Of a DNA stretch of 64,000 nt, positions 1 to 7,535 are shown in pieces. Position 1 is the stretch's first letter; every line of letters starts with the position of its first letter. The notes beneath the pieces were generated by a model that did no database searches, had not been told where the DNA came from, and was given only the letters and a program-made list of their open reading frames with translations. This DNA comes from Sphaerochaetaceae bacterium (GTDB lineage Bacteria > Spirochaetota > Spirochaetia > Sphaerochaetales > Sphaerochaetaceae). Position numbers and translations under genes: made by a program. Location: contig JAQQAR010000066.1 in the NCBI GenBank assembly GCA_028532765.1, positions 1-64,000 on the forward strand, in the 5' to 3' direction.

Positions 1-249
1 GAGGAGGGCTTCCGGAAGAAAAAAATTGTTCCGATGTTTTCGATGGTTCAGAGGAGCAAGAAACTGCATGCGGAGTCGATGGAACGCATGCGGGTAAAGC
101 ATAAGCGTTTTCTGCAGCATACGATTCCGTTTTCGAGCGATATTGAAAAAATGGGCCTGCATCGTGCTCCGGCGCTTTCCTATGCAGGACAACGTTCGGC
201 GGCGTGGGCTTATGAAGCGGTCTGGGAAGAACTTGAAGATTTGATTTAG
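1..249 (+). CDS. ParA-family ATPase, C-terminal fragment (partial at window edge)
   Basis: The frame is open from base 1, leaving the last 82 residues and no start inside the window. The segment has the shape of the C-terminal end of chromosome- or plasmid-partitioning ParA/MinD-like ATPases: an FSMVQRSKKLH stretch, then IPFSSDIEKMG, then an arginine-proline step (HRAPALSY) and a final amphipathic helix. The Walker motifs would lie upstream and are not visible, so the call rests on the tail only. It is followed 9 bases later by a Nudix-type gene. Base composition and codon use, like those of the next two genes, differ from the spirochaete genes after about base 1600. Confidence 0.5.
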   Translation, partial: EEGFRKKKIVPMFSMVQRSKKLHAESMERMRVKHKRFLQHTIPFSSDIEKMGLHRAPALSYAGQRSAAWAYEAVWEELEDLI

Positions 250-258
250 GATGATGTG

Positions 259-657
259 ATGCGGAAGCAGTATGGCGCGATTCCTTTTCTGTATGAAAGG
301 GGACAACTCAAGGTGGTGATGATTACCAGTGCCCGCGGGTACTGGATTTTTCCGAAGGGCCGTTTCGAGGAAAAGCTCGGAAAGTGCGGAACAGCTGCGC
401 TGGAGGCGATGGAAGAGGCGGGCGTTGAAGGGTGTGTGGAAAAAAATCATGCTTTCCGTACCAAGGTGCTGATTAAGAGCGGAGAGCTGGTCCGGCTCAC
501 CTTGTTTGCACTGAAAGTAAACGTTGTGCACGATAAATGGGATGAGGACTATCGCCGAAAACGCCGCGTGGTTTCCATCCGGGAAGCCAAAGCGCTGATC
601 ACTTCGGATGGTTTGCGGGATTGTCTCGAACAGTTTGAAGCGGAATTTAGTGGGTGA
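259..657 (+). CDS. Nudix-domain protein with a degenerate Nudix box
   Basis: A 132-residue protein with the Nudix order: a beta strand ending YWIFPKGRF, then a Nudix-box-like helix. Aligned to GX5EX7REUXEEXGU, it keeps the first Gly, the REUXEE glutamate, the two metal-binding glutamates and the final Gly, but both the GX5E glutamate and the box arginine are leucine. Those two residues normally pair as a salt bridge, so the joint loss looks like co-variation rather than error. It may hydrolyse a nucleoside-diphosphate-linked substrate weakly or differently; the substrate cannot be told. I chose ATG 259 because AGGA ends 7 bases before it; GTG 256 is also open. Confidence 0.65.
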   Translation: MRKQYGAIPFLYERGQLKVVMITSARGYWIFPKGRFEEKLGKCGTAALEAMEEAGVEGCVEKNHAFRTKVLIKSGELVRLTLFALKVNVVHDKWDEDYRRKRRVVSIREAKALITSDGLRDCLEQFEAEFSG

Positions 658-706
658 CTGGTCTTATTCCTGCTTTAAATAACTGTTTTTGTAGAGAGAG
701 GTATTC

Positions 707-1390
707 ATGAAAATTCTGAGTGTGATTCTGGTGCTGGGTATGGCTGCAGGTGCTGTATTCGGAGAGGAAAATGTAGTTGAACTGACCGCATCAAAAGATG
801 GTTTTTTTCGCAGTAATCACCGAACTAAAAACAGCGGGGCGTCGAAGATCCTGCTGCTGAGTGCGATGCCGGGGGTGACTTCGCTGGTCGGGTTTGATCT
901 GAGTGACGTGACGAACGAGGTTGCATCTGCTGAATTTTCATTTCGTATTCAGGACGATTCGGAGACGCCGCTTTCTCTGACGGTTGCAACGATGGCTCTG
1001 AATGAAAACAACGGTCTCTGGATTGAAGGCGAGGGAGACCTTGGCCTGCAGGGCCGGAATGCCAGAGTCGGGGAATCGACATTTCAGTGGCGCAGCTTCC
1101 GCGATGAAGACTGGGTGGATGCAAAAGGCCGGTCGGCTAAGAATCTGATGGATTCCAGACTCTGGAATGAGGTGGAGCATCTTTCGGATGTGAAATGGAA
1201 GGCCGGGGAGACCATTCGTGTACCGCTTGATCCCGCTCTGCTTGAAAGTGTCCGGAGTATGGAAGTGCCGGTCATTACTTTCGGGCTGTGGGGTACAAAG
1301 GGTGATGCGGTTTATAAGATCGATTCCAAAGAATCGGGACATCCGGCCGTGTTGACGCTGACGATTGTTCCGCCGCAAATTTCGGAATAA
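707..1390 (+). CDS. Secreted DNRLRE-like beta-sandwich protein
   Basis: A 227-residue protein with an N-terminal signal peptide (MKILSVILVLGMAAGAVFG, probable cleavage before EE) preceded by AGAGAGG. The mature part resembles the DNRLRE-type extracellular beta-sandwich seen in Planctomycetes and Verrucomicrobia. It has a FDLSDV segment early, alternating hydrophobic strands with SAEFSF, a NGLWIEGEGD loop, and a C-terminal HPAVLTLTI strand. No catalytic motif is visible, and the role is probably structural or adhesive. It is not a typical spirochaete protein and belongs to the foreign left end. The family call is from pattern memory only. Confidence 0.5.
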   Translation: MKILSVILVLGMAAGAVFGEENVVELTASKDGFFRSNHRTKNSGASKILLLSAMPGVTSLVGFDLSDVTNEVASAEFSFRIQDDSETPLSLTVATMALNENNGLWIEGEGDLGLQGRNARVGESTFQWRSFRDEDWVDAKGRSAKNLMDSRLWNEVEHLSDVKWKAGETIRVPLDPALLESVRSMEVPVITFGLWGTKGDAVYKIDSKESGHPAVLTLTIVPPQISE

Positions 1391-1600
1391 AAAAACAGAG
1401 CGTTTCCGATGTTGGCATTTAATCTGCTTCAATTCTTCTATCATCAATGGGAGAAAAAAGATGACTGACAATGCTGCACCGATGGGAGAGGTGGAAAGCG
1501 GTTCTGAAGAGCTCGATTTCCACGAAATGCTGGACCGACAGATTCTCGAATACCGCAAGGTTGTAGGGTATCACCGCCTGCAAATGTCGATCGTTGAAGG
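1391..1600. other. Probable junction between two genomes
   Basis: Left of this interval the genes look verrucomicrobial; right of it every gene looks spirochaetal. The reading frame starting at ATG 1461 begins as an unrecognised N-terminus and, from roughly base 1575 (SIVEGARLDWVG), becomes the C-terminal part of RimO. The exact breakpoint cannot be placed: anything between the start codon and about base 1590 is possible. No insertion sequence, integrase, tRNA or direct repeat that could explain a natural insertion is visible here. Confidence 0.6.
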
Positions 1601-1988
1601 CGCTCGCCTCGATTGGGTTGGCTCCTTCTTGTACAGCCGTGAGGAAGGGACCAAGGCATATGCACTTCGAGGGGAAAAGGAGCATGCAAAAGCCTTGAAG
1701 CGTGCACAAGGATTCCAGAAGCAGCTTGAGGCGTTACAGGCTCCGATCACCAGTGAGAACCTGAAACGATTTATCGGTAAGGAGTATGATGTGCTTATTG
1801 AGGAACCGGTTGAAGGCGAAGACTTGGCAATCGGTCGTATGTATGCCCAGGCACCGGAGGTCGATGGACTTACCGTGGTAATGGGTCGTGACCTGAAGGC
1901 GGGAGAGGTGCTACGCTGCGGAATTAGCAGGGTCAATGGTCTTGACCTTGAGGCAATCCCCTTGAAAGGAGGCGTGTCTCATGGCTGA
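1461..1988 (+). pseudogene. rimO: Hybrid ORF: C-terminal third of RimO on a foreign N-terminus
   Basis: RimO methylthiolates Asp of ribosomal protein S12 using radical SAM chemistry. This 175-residue frame (ATG 1461, GGGAG upstream) contains only the end of such a protein: GARLDWVGSFLYSREEGT closes the radical-SAM barrel, then a helical linker and a TRAM domain with AQAPEVDG and a final NGLDLEAIP. The UPF0004 domain and the CxxxCxxC cluster motif, normally in the first 170 residues, are absent. The first ~38 residues (MTDNAAPMGEVESG and on) are not RimO. It overlaps the helicase start by 8 bases, a normal operon arrangement, so the RimO end is in its native place and the left part is foreign. 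Confidence 0.7.
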
Positions 1989-4263
1989 ACTGCAGCAACT
2001 TATGGATCAACTCAATGAAGCGCAGAGGGAAGCTGTTCTTGAAAACAGTCATCCTTTGCTCGTCCTTGCAGGTGCTGGTAGTGGCAAGACACGGGTTATC
2101 ACCACCAAGATTGCTTATGCCATCGAACAGCTTGGCATTCCCCCTTATAAGATTCTTGCGGTAACCTTCACCAACAAGGCAGCAAATGAGATGAAAGAGC
2201 GCGTAGGGCAGATGTTGGAAGGTCGCTCAGATGTAAATGATTGCAATATCCGAACCTTCCACTCATTTGGTGCTTGGTTTCTCAGGAGATTCGGCTCAGA
2301 GATTGGCCTTGACGCAAACTTCACCATCTACGATGACGATGACTCGTTGAGTTTGCTTGCCTCTTGTTTTCCGAACTACAAGAAACGGGAACTTGATCCC
2401 ATCATGAGAAAGATCAGCTATGCAAAGGATAGGGGTCTGACCTATACGGACAATTTACAGTCACTCAAGGTTGACTCCACCTTCAAGCGTATGTTTGAGG
2501 CATATGAGCGGAAGTTGCATCAGGTGGGAAATGTGGATTTTGCCGACCTGATCGGCCGAAGCATCGAGTTGCTCGAGACCAAACCTGAAATCCAACAGTG
2601 GGTTCACCGTCGCTTCAGTATGATCTTGGTGGATGAGTATCAGGATTCCAATGCTGCACAGTTCAAACTGCTGCATCGTTTGGTAGGGCCAGGTACCTTC
2701 ATTTGCGTCGTAGGTGATGACGATCAGTCCATCTACCGGTTCCGTGGGGCGGAGGTGCAGAATATTCTCAGCTTCCCCGATCAGTATCCGATGGCCAGGA
2801 CCGTTAAGCTTGAGCAGAACTATCGCTCAACACAGAATATCCTTGAAATTGCCAACAGTGTCATCAAGAACAACAAGGGAAGACACGAAAAACAGCTCTG
2901 GACAGCAAACAGAAAGGGTGGAAAGCCCCATCTCTTTTATGTGCAGGACGAACAGGATGAAGCGCTTCGTGTTGCTTCCATTGTCAAGAAAGACCGACGT
3001 TTTAACGAGAGTGCCATATTATACCGGACCAATGCTCAGTCGGTTGCCTTCGAGACAATGTTCAAGCGCTCGGGGATTCCCTACAAGGTGGTTGGTGCTT
3101 TGCAGTTCTATGAGCGTGAAGAGGTGAAAGATGCCTTGGCCTTGCTCTTCCTGCTTACCAATACAAAGGACGAAGTCAATTTCAAGCGTATGATCAATAA
3201 GCCTACCCGGGGAATCGGCCCGGGGAGTCAGGATACCATTCTTGCCTACAGCCCGGAGGCTGAGGGAGATTTGCTTGCTATGCTGCGTCTTGCCACCGAG
3301 AAGAGTGGGCTCTCAAACAAAGCAAGGGAAGGAGCAAAGCATTTTTTGCGGATGTACGAGCATGCCCAGAAGATGCTTCAGGAAGGGGAGTTGGTCGATT
3401 GTGCATATTTCCTCATCAGGGAATCAGGGCTGCTTGACCACTACCGGAAGCTGGACCAGCAAAATACCACCAGCAAGGTGGAGAATCTGGAAGCTTTGGT
3501 CAATGCTCTCTCTTCCTATGAGTCCTCCCTGGAAGGATTGTTGCTTTTCCTCGAGCAACTTTCACTCGATCCAACTACCCTTGGGCAGGAAGATCCCAGG
3601 GATAAGGATGGGGTTACCCTTATCACCATGCACAACACCAAAGGGTTGGAGTTTGACAGGGTGTTTGTAGCCGGCCTGGAAGACGAACTGTTCCCTGGTC
3701 GTTCAGCGGAGAGTGATGAGGATACTGAGGAAGAACGTCGAATATTCTATGTTGCAGTGACAAGGGCAAGAGAGGAGTTGTATCTGCTCAGTGCCCGCGC
3801 AAGGAAGATATGGGGTAAGACCAGTTACAATCATCCAAGCCGTTTTCTTGATGAGATTGACTCATCACTGCTTTCTGTGCAGGGGATTCGCCCTTATACC
3901 GAAGTGGGTGGATTTGGTTATCAGGGTCTCTCCAGTCTCCAGGAGAAGCGAAAAAGGCATGAATCCATGCCCTCTTCAAGATCTTCTTCTTCCTCATGGG
4001 GTGCAAGCGGAGCTCCCATCATACAAAAAGGATTTGGTAGTAATGCCAAAACCTTCACCATGAAAACGGTGCATGAAGCAAAGGAAGGTGAACCCCTGTT
4101 CCCTGTAGGACAACGCGTTTATAGTGACAGTTATGGGGAAGGGGAAGTAGTGACCCTTCGGATGAGTGGGGACCGTGAGGTCATAGAAGTCAGATTTTTC
4201 AATGGCAAGAAAACCACGTTCATCAGCAAGTTTGCCCAGCTGGAGAAAATTGGGGGTGAGTGA
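1981..4263 (+). CDS. UvrD/PcrA-type superfamily 1 DNA helicase
   Basis: A 760-residue 3'-5' DNA helicase of the UvrD/PcrA/Rep group, acting in repair and replication restart. Motifs appear in order: Q-motif LNEAQREAV, Walker A AGAGSGKT near residue 32, AVTFTNKAANEM (Ia), DEYQDSN (II), GDDDQSIYRFRGA (III), QNYRS (IV), TMHNTKGLEFD (V) and VAVTRAREELYL (VI). The last ~55 residues (YGEGEVV to VRFFNGKK) form the small C-terminal beta domain typical of PcrA/UvrD. The length is slightly above the usual 720-740. The start at ATG 1981 overlaps the RimO stop and is preceded by AAAGGAGG, a strong ribosome site. Confidence 0.93.
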   Translation: MAELQQLMDQLNEAQREAVLENSHPLLVLAGAGSGKTRVITTKIAYAIEQLGIPPYKILAVTFTNKAANEMKERVGQMLEGRSDVNDCNIRTFHSFGAWFLRRFGSEIGLDANFTIYDDDDSLSLLASCFPNYKKRELDPIMRKISYAKDRGLTYTDNLQSLKVDSTFKRMFEAYERKLHQVGNVDFADLIGRSIELLETKPEIQQWVHRRFSMILVDEYQDSNAAQFKLLHRLVGPGTFICVVGDDDQSIYRFRGAEVQNILSFPDQYPMARTVKLEQNYRSTQNILEIANSVIKNNKGRHEKQLWTANRKGGKPHLFYVQDEQDEALRVASIVKKDRRFNESAILYRTNAQSVAFETMFKRSGIPYKVVGALQFYEREEVKDALALLFLLTNTKDEVNFKRMINKPTRGIGPGSQDTILAYSPEAEGDLLAMLRLATEKSGLSNKAREGAKHFLRMYEHAQKMLQEGELVDCAYFLIRESGLLDHYRKLDQQNTTSKVENLEALVNALSSYESSLEGLLLFLEQLSLDPTTLGQEDPRDKDGVTLITMHNTKGLEFDRVFVAGLEDELFPGRSAESDEDTEEERRIFYVAVTRAREELYLLSARARKIWGKTSYNHPSRFLDEIDSSLLSVQGIRPYTEVGGFGYQGLSSLQEKRKRHESMPSSRSSSSSWGASGAPIIQKGFGSNAKTFTMKTVHEAKEGEPLFPVGQRVYSDSYGEGEVVTLRMSGDREVIEVRFFNGKKTTFISKFAQLEKIGGE

Positions 4264-4264
4264 G

Positions 4265-5104
4265 ATGGAGAGAAGTGGGAAAGCCACTAGACAAGATTGG
4301 CCGGAAGGTTATACAATGCCTACCGTTGTCCGCGCCCGTGACTTTTATCTATATGATCGCTACGGTGAGCGGTACACTGATTTTTTTCAGAATTATGGCA
4401 GAGCCATTCTTGGCCATCGACCAGAGAGGATCCATCAGGCTATCAAGTCTACGGTGAGTCGTGGTTTGATAGCAGAGTACCCATCGGTATTTACAGGAAG
4501 GCTCGAAAAGCTATTGGTGAACCTGTTTCCAAGCTTTCCGGTTGTCCGTATATATACAGACCCCCGGAAGGTCATGCAAGCAGTAAGCGCAGTTTCGAAT
4601 GATGCACTATTTGATCCTGCTCTCTCTGCTGAACATGCAAGCCGTACAGTGTCCTATTGGCGACCGTTCCTAGGTTTTGGCGGGGCAGAATCCGTGATGC
4701 TCCTCCCTATCCTACCTTTCCCAGGGAGTTTCGTACCTCAGGTCGTTTGCCTCAAGGAATCCTTCTGTACAGCACAGGTCCCGCCCTCAGACGTGGTATC
4801 CCCGTTGTTGCTTGATTTGCTCATCAAGACAACCGCGAGTTTGATCCAAGTACTGAAGTCGGAGGAAACAGTTGCAAAACGCATGGACAATCCACTCAGT
4901 GGTGTGTTCAAAACACGAGGACCGTACGGATTAACCGGTCTCAGTGAGGAGCGTTATGCGGCCTTTGCCAGGGAAGCACTCACAAAACACATGGTGTTTC
5001 CCCGGGCAGCGGATGTTCCGTTCATTATCCCGGGTTCCTATACCAAGGGTGATGTGGTTGGACTGGTGGAATTGGCTAGCCGATATGCCAATGCTGTAAC
5101 ATAG
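4265..5104 (+). CDS. Class III aminotransferase-like protein lacking the PLP lysine
   Basis: A 279-residue protein whose first ~110 residues match the N-terminal region of class III aminotransferases: RARDFYLYDRYGERYTDFFQNYG, then LGHRPERIHQAI, then GRLEKLLVNLFPSFPVVRIYTD. The remainder does not continue as an aminotransferase: I see no PLP-binding lysine segment and no DExxxGFxR-type cofactor motif, and the protein is about 150 residues short. It is probably a non-catalytic descendant, perhaps binding an aldehyde-like ligand; no function is assigned. ATG 4265 follows the helicase stop (TGAGATG), so the two are co-transcribed and probably translationally coupled. Confidence 0.55.
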   Translation: MERSGKATRQDWPEGYTMPTVVRARDFYLYDRYGERYTDFFQNYGRAILGHRPERIHQAIKSTVSRGLIAEYPSVFTGRLEKLLVNLFPSFPVVRIYTDPRKVMQAVSAVSNDALFDPALSAEHASRTVSYWRPFLGFGGAESVMLLPILPFPGSFVPQVVCLKESFCTAQVPPSDVVSPLLLDLLIKTTASLIQVLKSEETVAKRMDNPLSGVFKTRGPYGLTGLSEERYAAFAREALTKHMVFPRAADVPFIIPGSYTKGDVVGLVELASRYANAVT

Positions 5105-5172
5105 AAATGGCTGTAGAAATACGCCATGCACAAAACACACGCAAGAACAAACTTGCAGAACAGGATGAATAG

Positions 5173-5601
5173 ATGAAGACTATTTTTGTGAAACCGCTGA
5201 CGATTCAGAAGAAATGGTATCTGATTGATGCAGAGGGAAAGGAGCTTGGCAAGGTAGCAGTTGCCGCTGCACGCATCCTCCGCGGGAAGAACAAGCCCGA
5301 ATTTGTCCCACACCAGGACATGGGCGACTATGTGATTATCATCAATGCTGAGAAAGCTGCCCTTTCGGGCAACAAGTACCAGGATAAAATGTACTATCGC
5401 CACTCCAACTACCCCGGTGGGCTGAGACAGACCAGCTATGCTGATATGATCAAGCGCAACCCGGTATATCCGATGGAGCGCGCCGTTCGTGGTATGCTTC
5501 CCCGAGGTCCCCTCGGTCGCAAGCTGTACACCAACATGAAGGTCTATGCAGGTGATAAGCACCAGCATCAGGCACAGCAGCCCATCAAGGTCGAAATTTA
5601 A
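5173..5601 (+). CDS. rplM: 50S ribosomal protein L13
   Basis: A 142-residue L13, an early-assembling large-subunit protein that binds 23S rRNA. Family features are all present: W-Y-L-I-D-A near the N-terminus (KKWYLIDAEGKELGK), LRGKNKPEFVPHQDMGDYVIIINAEK, YRHSNYPGG and the PMERAVRGMLPRGPLGRK block. The length is standard. AGGATGA precedes ATG 5173. It is followed 14 bases later by rpsI, the conserved bacterial pair. Confidence 0.97.
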   Translation: MKTIFVKPLTIQKKWYLIDAEGKELGKVAVAAARILRGKNKPEFVPHQDMGDYVIIINAEKAALSGNKYQDKMYYRHSNYPGGLRQTSYADMIKRNPVYPMERAVRGMLPRGPLGRKLYTNMKVYAGDKHQHQAQQPIKVEI

Positions 5602-5615
5602 GGTAGGAGCGAAAA

Positions 5616-6029
5616 ATGGCAAAGAAAGAAGTAAAGAAAGTGGAAAATCTTGGTCATGGTGTTGGACGCCGTAAGACCGCCGTTGCTCGTGTCTACCTGA
5701 GGGAAGGCGAGGGCAAGATTGTCATCAATGGTAGGGACATCGATACCTACTTTGGTAACCCGATGCTCACCTATATCGTGAAGCAGCCGCTTGAAACCAC
5801 TGAGACAACCGGCAAGTATGACTTGCTCATCAACGTTGTTGGTGGTGGCCCTTCCGGTCAGGCAGGTGCTTGCCGCCATGGTATCGCACGTGCACTCTGT
5901 GCTCATGATGAGGATTACAGACCTGCACTACACTCTGCTGGATTCATGACTCGTGACTCCCGTATGGTTGAACGTAAAAAGTATGGTCAGCCGGGCGCAC
6001 GCCGCAAGTTCCAGTTCTCCAAGCGTTAA
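5616..6029 (+). CDS. rpsI: 30S ribosomal protein S9
   Basis: A 137-residue S9. It shows [26 protein letters not shown], the [19 protein letters not shown] block, and the basic C-terminal tail ending QFSKR, whose last residues contact P-site tRNA in the ribosome. It starts after TAGGAGCG and is paired with rplM. The recX frame begins with the very next base after its stop codon, and an intrinsic-terminator-like hairpin lies 20 bases after the stop. Confidence 0.97.
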   Translation: MAKKEVKKVENLGHGVGRRKTAVARVYLREGEGKIVINGRDIDTYFGNPMLTYIVKQPLETTETTGKYDLLINVVGGGPSGQAGACRHGIARALCAHDEDYRPALHSAGFMTRDSRMVERKKYGQPGARRKFQFSKR

Positions 6030-6626
6030 GTGGCATTTGCTCGCATCGAAAAGGAACCCTCTCGTGGTGGCTTCAGAGCCGTACCGCAGGAGGGTTCTCC
6101 TTTTTCAATACCCAGTGAATTATTTGTCTCAAAGCAGCTTTTCATAGGGCAGGAGCTCTGTCAGGAGGAGTTCTTTCACCTCAAGGAACTTCAGGAGCAG
6201 CATCTTTGCAGAGTGCAAGCAATGACCTATCTGGCTCGTAGGGAGCATACCGCCTTTGAGCTGAAGATCAAATTGCAGAAGAAGTCTTTCTCCTCGAGGT
6301 GTATCCAGAATGTTTTGGATATCTTGAAAGAGGAGAACTTGCTTAGTGAGGTTCGCTATGCCCTGCAATTCATTGAATCCCGTCAACGCAAGAATCCTGA
6401 GGGAAGAGCCCTGATGGCACAGCGGCTTGCAGCCAAGGGTGTGGATCGTGAAGCTGCCGAGAGAGCGCTTGATGAGCTTTACAGTGAAGAGCAGATCATC
6501 GACTATGTGGAAAGAGCCTATGCGCTTGCTCTTCAGAAAGTAGGGGAGGATAAAGCAAGAATGGTACTCTCGAAGAAGGGTTTTTCTTCTTATGAGGTTC
6601 GTCTCGGTCTTGAGCGTCTCTTTTGA
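6030..6626 (+). CDS. recX: Regulatory protein RecX
   Basis: RecX binds RecA filaments and limits recombination. The 198-residue frame begins with GTG 6030 directly after the rpsI stop. It has a RecX-type N-terminal beta segment (EGSPFSIPSELFVSKQL) followed by the three-helix repeats with RREHTAFELKIKL, RYALQFIESR and KARMVLSKKGFSSYEV. The N-terminal segment matches the RecX family, so the GTG start is preferred even though the first ~75 bases contain a terminator-like hairpin. recA is not in the window. Translation may depend on coupling to rpsI. Confidence 0.85.
   Translation: MAFARIEKEPSRGGFRAVPQEGSPFSIPSELFVSKQLFIGQELCQEEFFHLKELQEQHLCRVQAMTYLARREHTAFELKIKLQKKSFSSRCIQNVLDILKEENLLSEVRYALQFIESRQRKNPEGRALMAQRLAAKGVDREAAERALDELYSEEQIIDYVERAYALALQKVGEDKARMVLSKKGFSSYEVRLGLERLF
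6049..6105 (+). terminator. Terminator-like hairpin inside the recX 5' coding region
   Basis: AAAAGGAACCCTC (6049-6061) pairs with GAGGGTTCTCCTTTT (6090-6104) across a ~28-base loop region, with one bulge, and is followed by a run of T. It has the form of a Rho-independent terminator for the ribosomal operon yet lies within recX. It may set the low recX level relative to rplM-rpsI. Confidence 0.6.
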
Positions 6627-6658
6627 TACCGATACACTTTCTGCTGATGGGGGATTTT

Positions 6659-7282
6659 ATGGGCAATAAACGTATTCTTGTGATGGTTCTTCTCCTTACT
6701 CTTTCAATTTCAGGACTCTACGCTCTGCATTTCGAGTATAACGAAGATCTTTCACTGGCAAGCGATGTCACCTTGGCTATGACAATGGCCTCCCCTGGAA
6801 TGCTCGTATTCGAATCCCCTGCCTCAGACTATCTGGCAATTGGTGGTAGCTATGGGATTACCATGGTAGGGGCCTATTTCGGTGTACGTACTCCGCTTAA
6901 GGCAATCATCGATCGTGAGCGTCCCTATGTTGGGGAGGTCTCCAGGCCGGATGATACCTCTGAAGATTATGACTCCTTTCCTTCAGGCCATGCATTGATG
7001 GCCTTTACCTCTGCCGCCTATACCCAGACCATTACCAGTCTGTGGTATCCAGACTCCCAGGTGATGAGAGCTGCAAGTATTGCAGCCTGGTCAATGGCTA
7101 CTGCCACGGCAATACTACGCGTGGTAAGTGGAAATCACTATCCAACAGATGTCCTTGCTGGGGCAGCAATCGGAAGTGCTTTGGGCTTTCTCGGCCCTTA
7201 CCTTACCAACAAACTCTTCCCCCATGATGATTCTGTGCAGATCCTGGCCGGTCCGGTGGTAGGGATGCGGTTAGCGTTCTAA
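6659..7282 (+). CDS. PAP2-family phosphatase, exported
   Basis: A 207-residue protein with an N-terminal signal sequence (MGNKRILVMVLLLTLSISGLYA) and the complete PAP2 acid-phosphatase signature: KAIIDRERP (KX6RP), FPSGHALM (PSGH) and RVVSGNHYPTD (RX5HX3D, the phosphohistidine nucleophile motif). Such enzymes dephosphorylate lipid phosphates such as phosphatidate or undecaprenyl diphosphate on the outer face of the membrane or in the periplasm. ATG 6659, preceded by GGGGG, is chosen over the upstream TTG 6623 because it gives a clean signal peptide. The substrate is unknown. Confidence 0.85.
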   Translation: MGNKRILVMVLLLTLSISGLYALHFEYNEDLSLASDVTLAMTMASPGMLVFESPASDYLAIGGSYGITMVGAYFGVRTPLKAIIDRERPYVGEVSRPDDTSEDYDSFPSGHALMAFTSAAYTQTITSLWYPDSQVMRAASIAAWSMATATAILRVVSGNHYPTDVLAGAAIGSALGFLGPYLTNKLFPHDDSVQILAGPVVGMRLAF

Positions 7283-7329
7283 AACGTATTCACTCTTTTC
7301 AAAATCCTTCATTTCTGTTCCTGTTACAG

Positions 7330-7354
7330 CCTCCGTTTACTATACGGAGGTTTT
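7330..7354 (+). terminator. Intrinsic terminator after the PAP2 gene
   Basis: CCTCCGT (7330-7336) and ACGGAGG (7344-7350) form a 7-bp stem with a 7-base loop, followed by TTTT. Confidence 0.75.
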
Positions 7355-7463
7355 GTCTGCTTATGTCGTGAAAATTGATAACTTAGTAACTATAACTATT
7401 ATATGTCTTTATACGAGCTATCACTGAGAGCGCTTTTTGTCTCGCTTAAAGCGTAGAACAAAA

Positions 7464-7508
7464 TTGTTCAACAAAAATGTTGACAACTGGTGTACCGCCG
7501 TTTACGAT
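7464..7508 (+). promoter_or_regulatory. Promoter and overlapping operator of the PDC operon
   Basis: TTGACA (7480-7485) is followed after 17 bases by TACGAT (7503-7508), a fair sigma-70 promoter 28 bases upstream of the TAXI-protein start. An inverted repeat, TTGTTCAACA (7464-7473) against TGTTGACAA (7478-7486), covers the -35 box. Its TTGT...ACAA form resembles operators of FCD-type GntR regulators, so it is a candidate site for the GntR protein encoded at 12133; this link is inference. A second imperfect repeat, CGCTTT...AAAGCG (about 7432-7452), lies just upstream. Confidence 0.55.
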
Positions 7509-7535
7509 TTATACATCTAGTAAAAGGAGTATGGT

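Noticed and set aside
1365-1988. A 207-residue open frame that could be read as one intact gene
   Set aside because: Its C-terminal part is clearly RimO while the N-terminal part is unrelated and the radical-SAM core is absent; ATG 1461 has the only good ribosome site. Treated as a hybrid.
4202-4264. Longer start for the aminotransferase-like protein
   Set aside because: It would lie inside the helicase gene; ATG 4265 directly after the helicase stop fits family alignment better.
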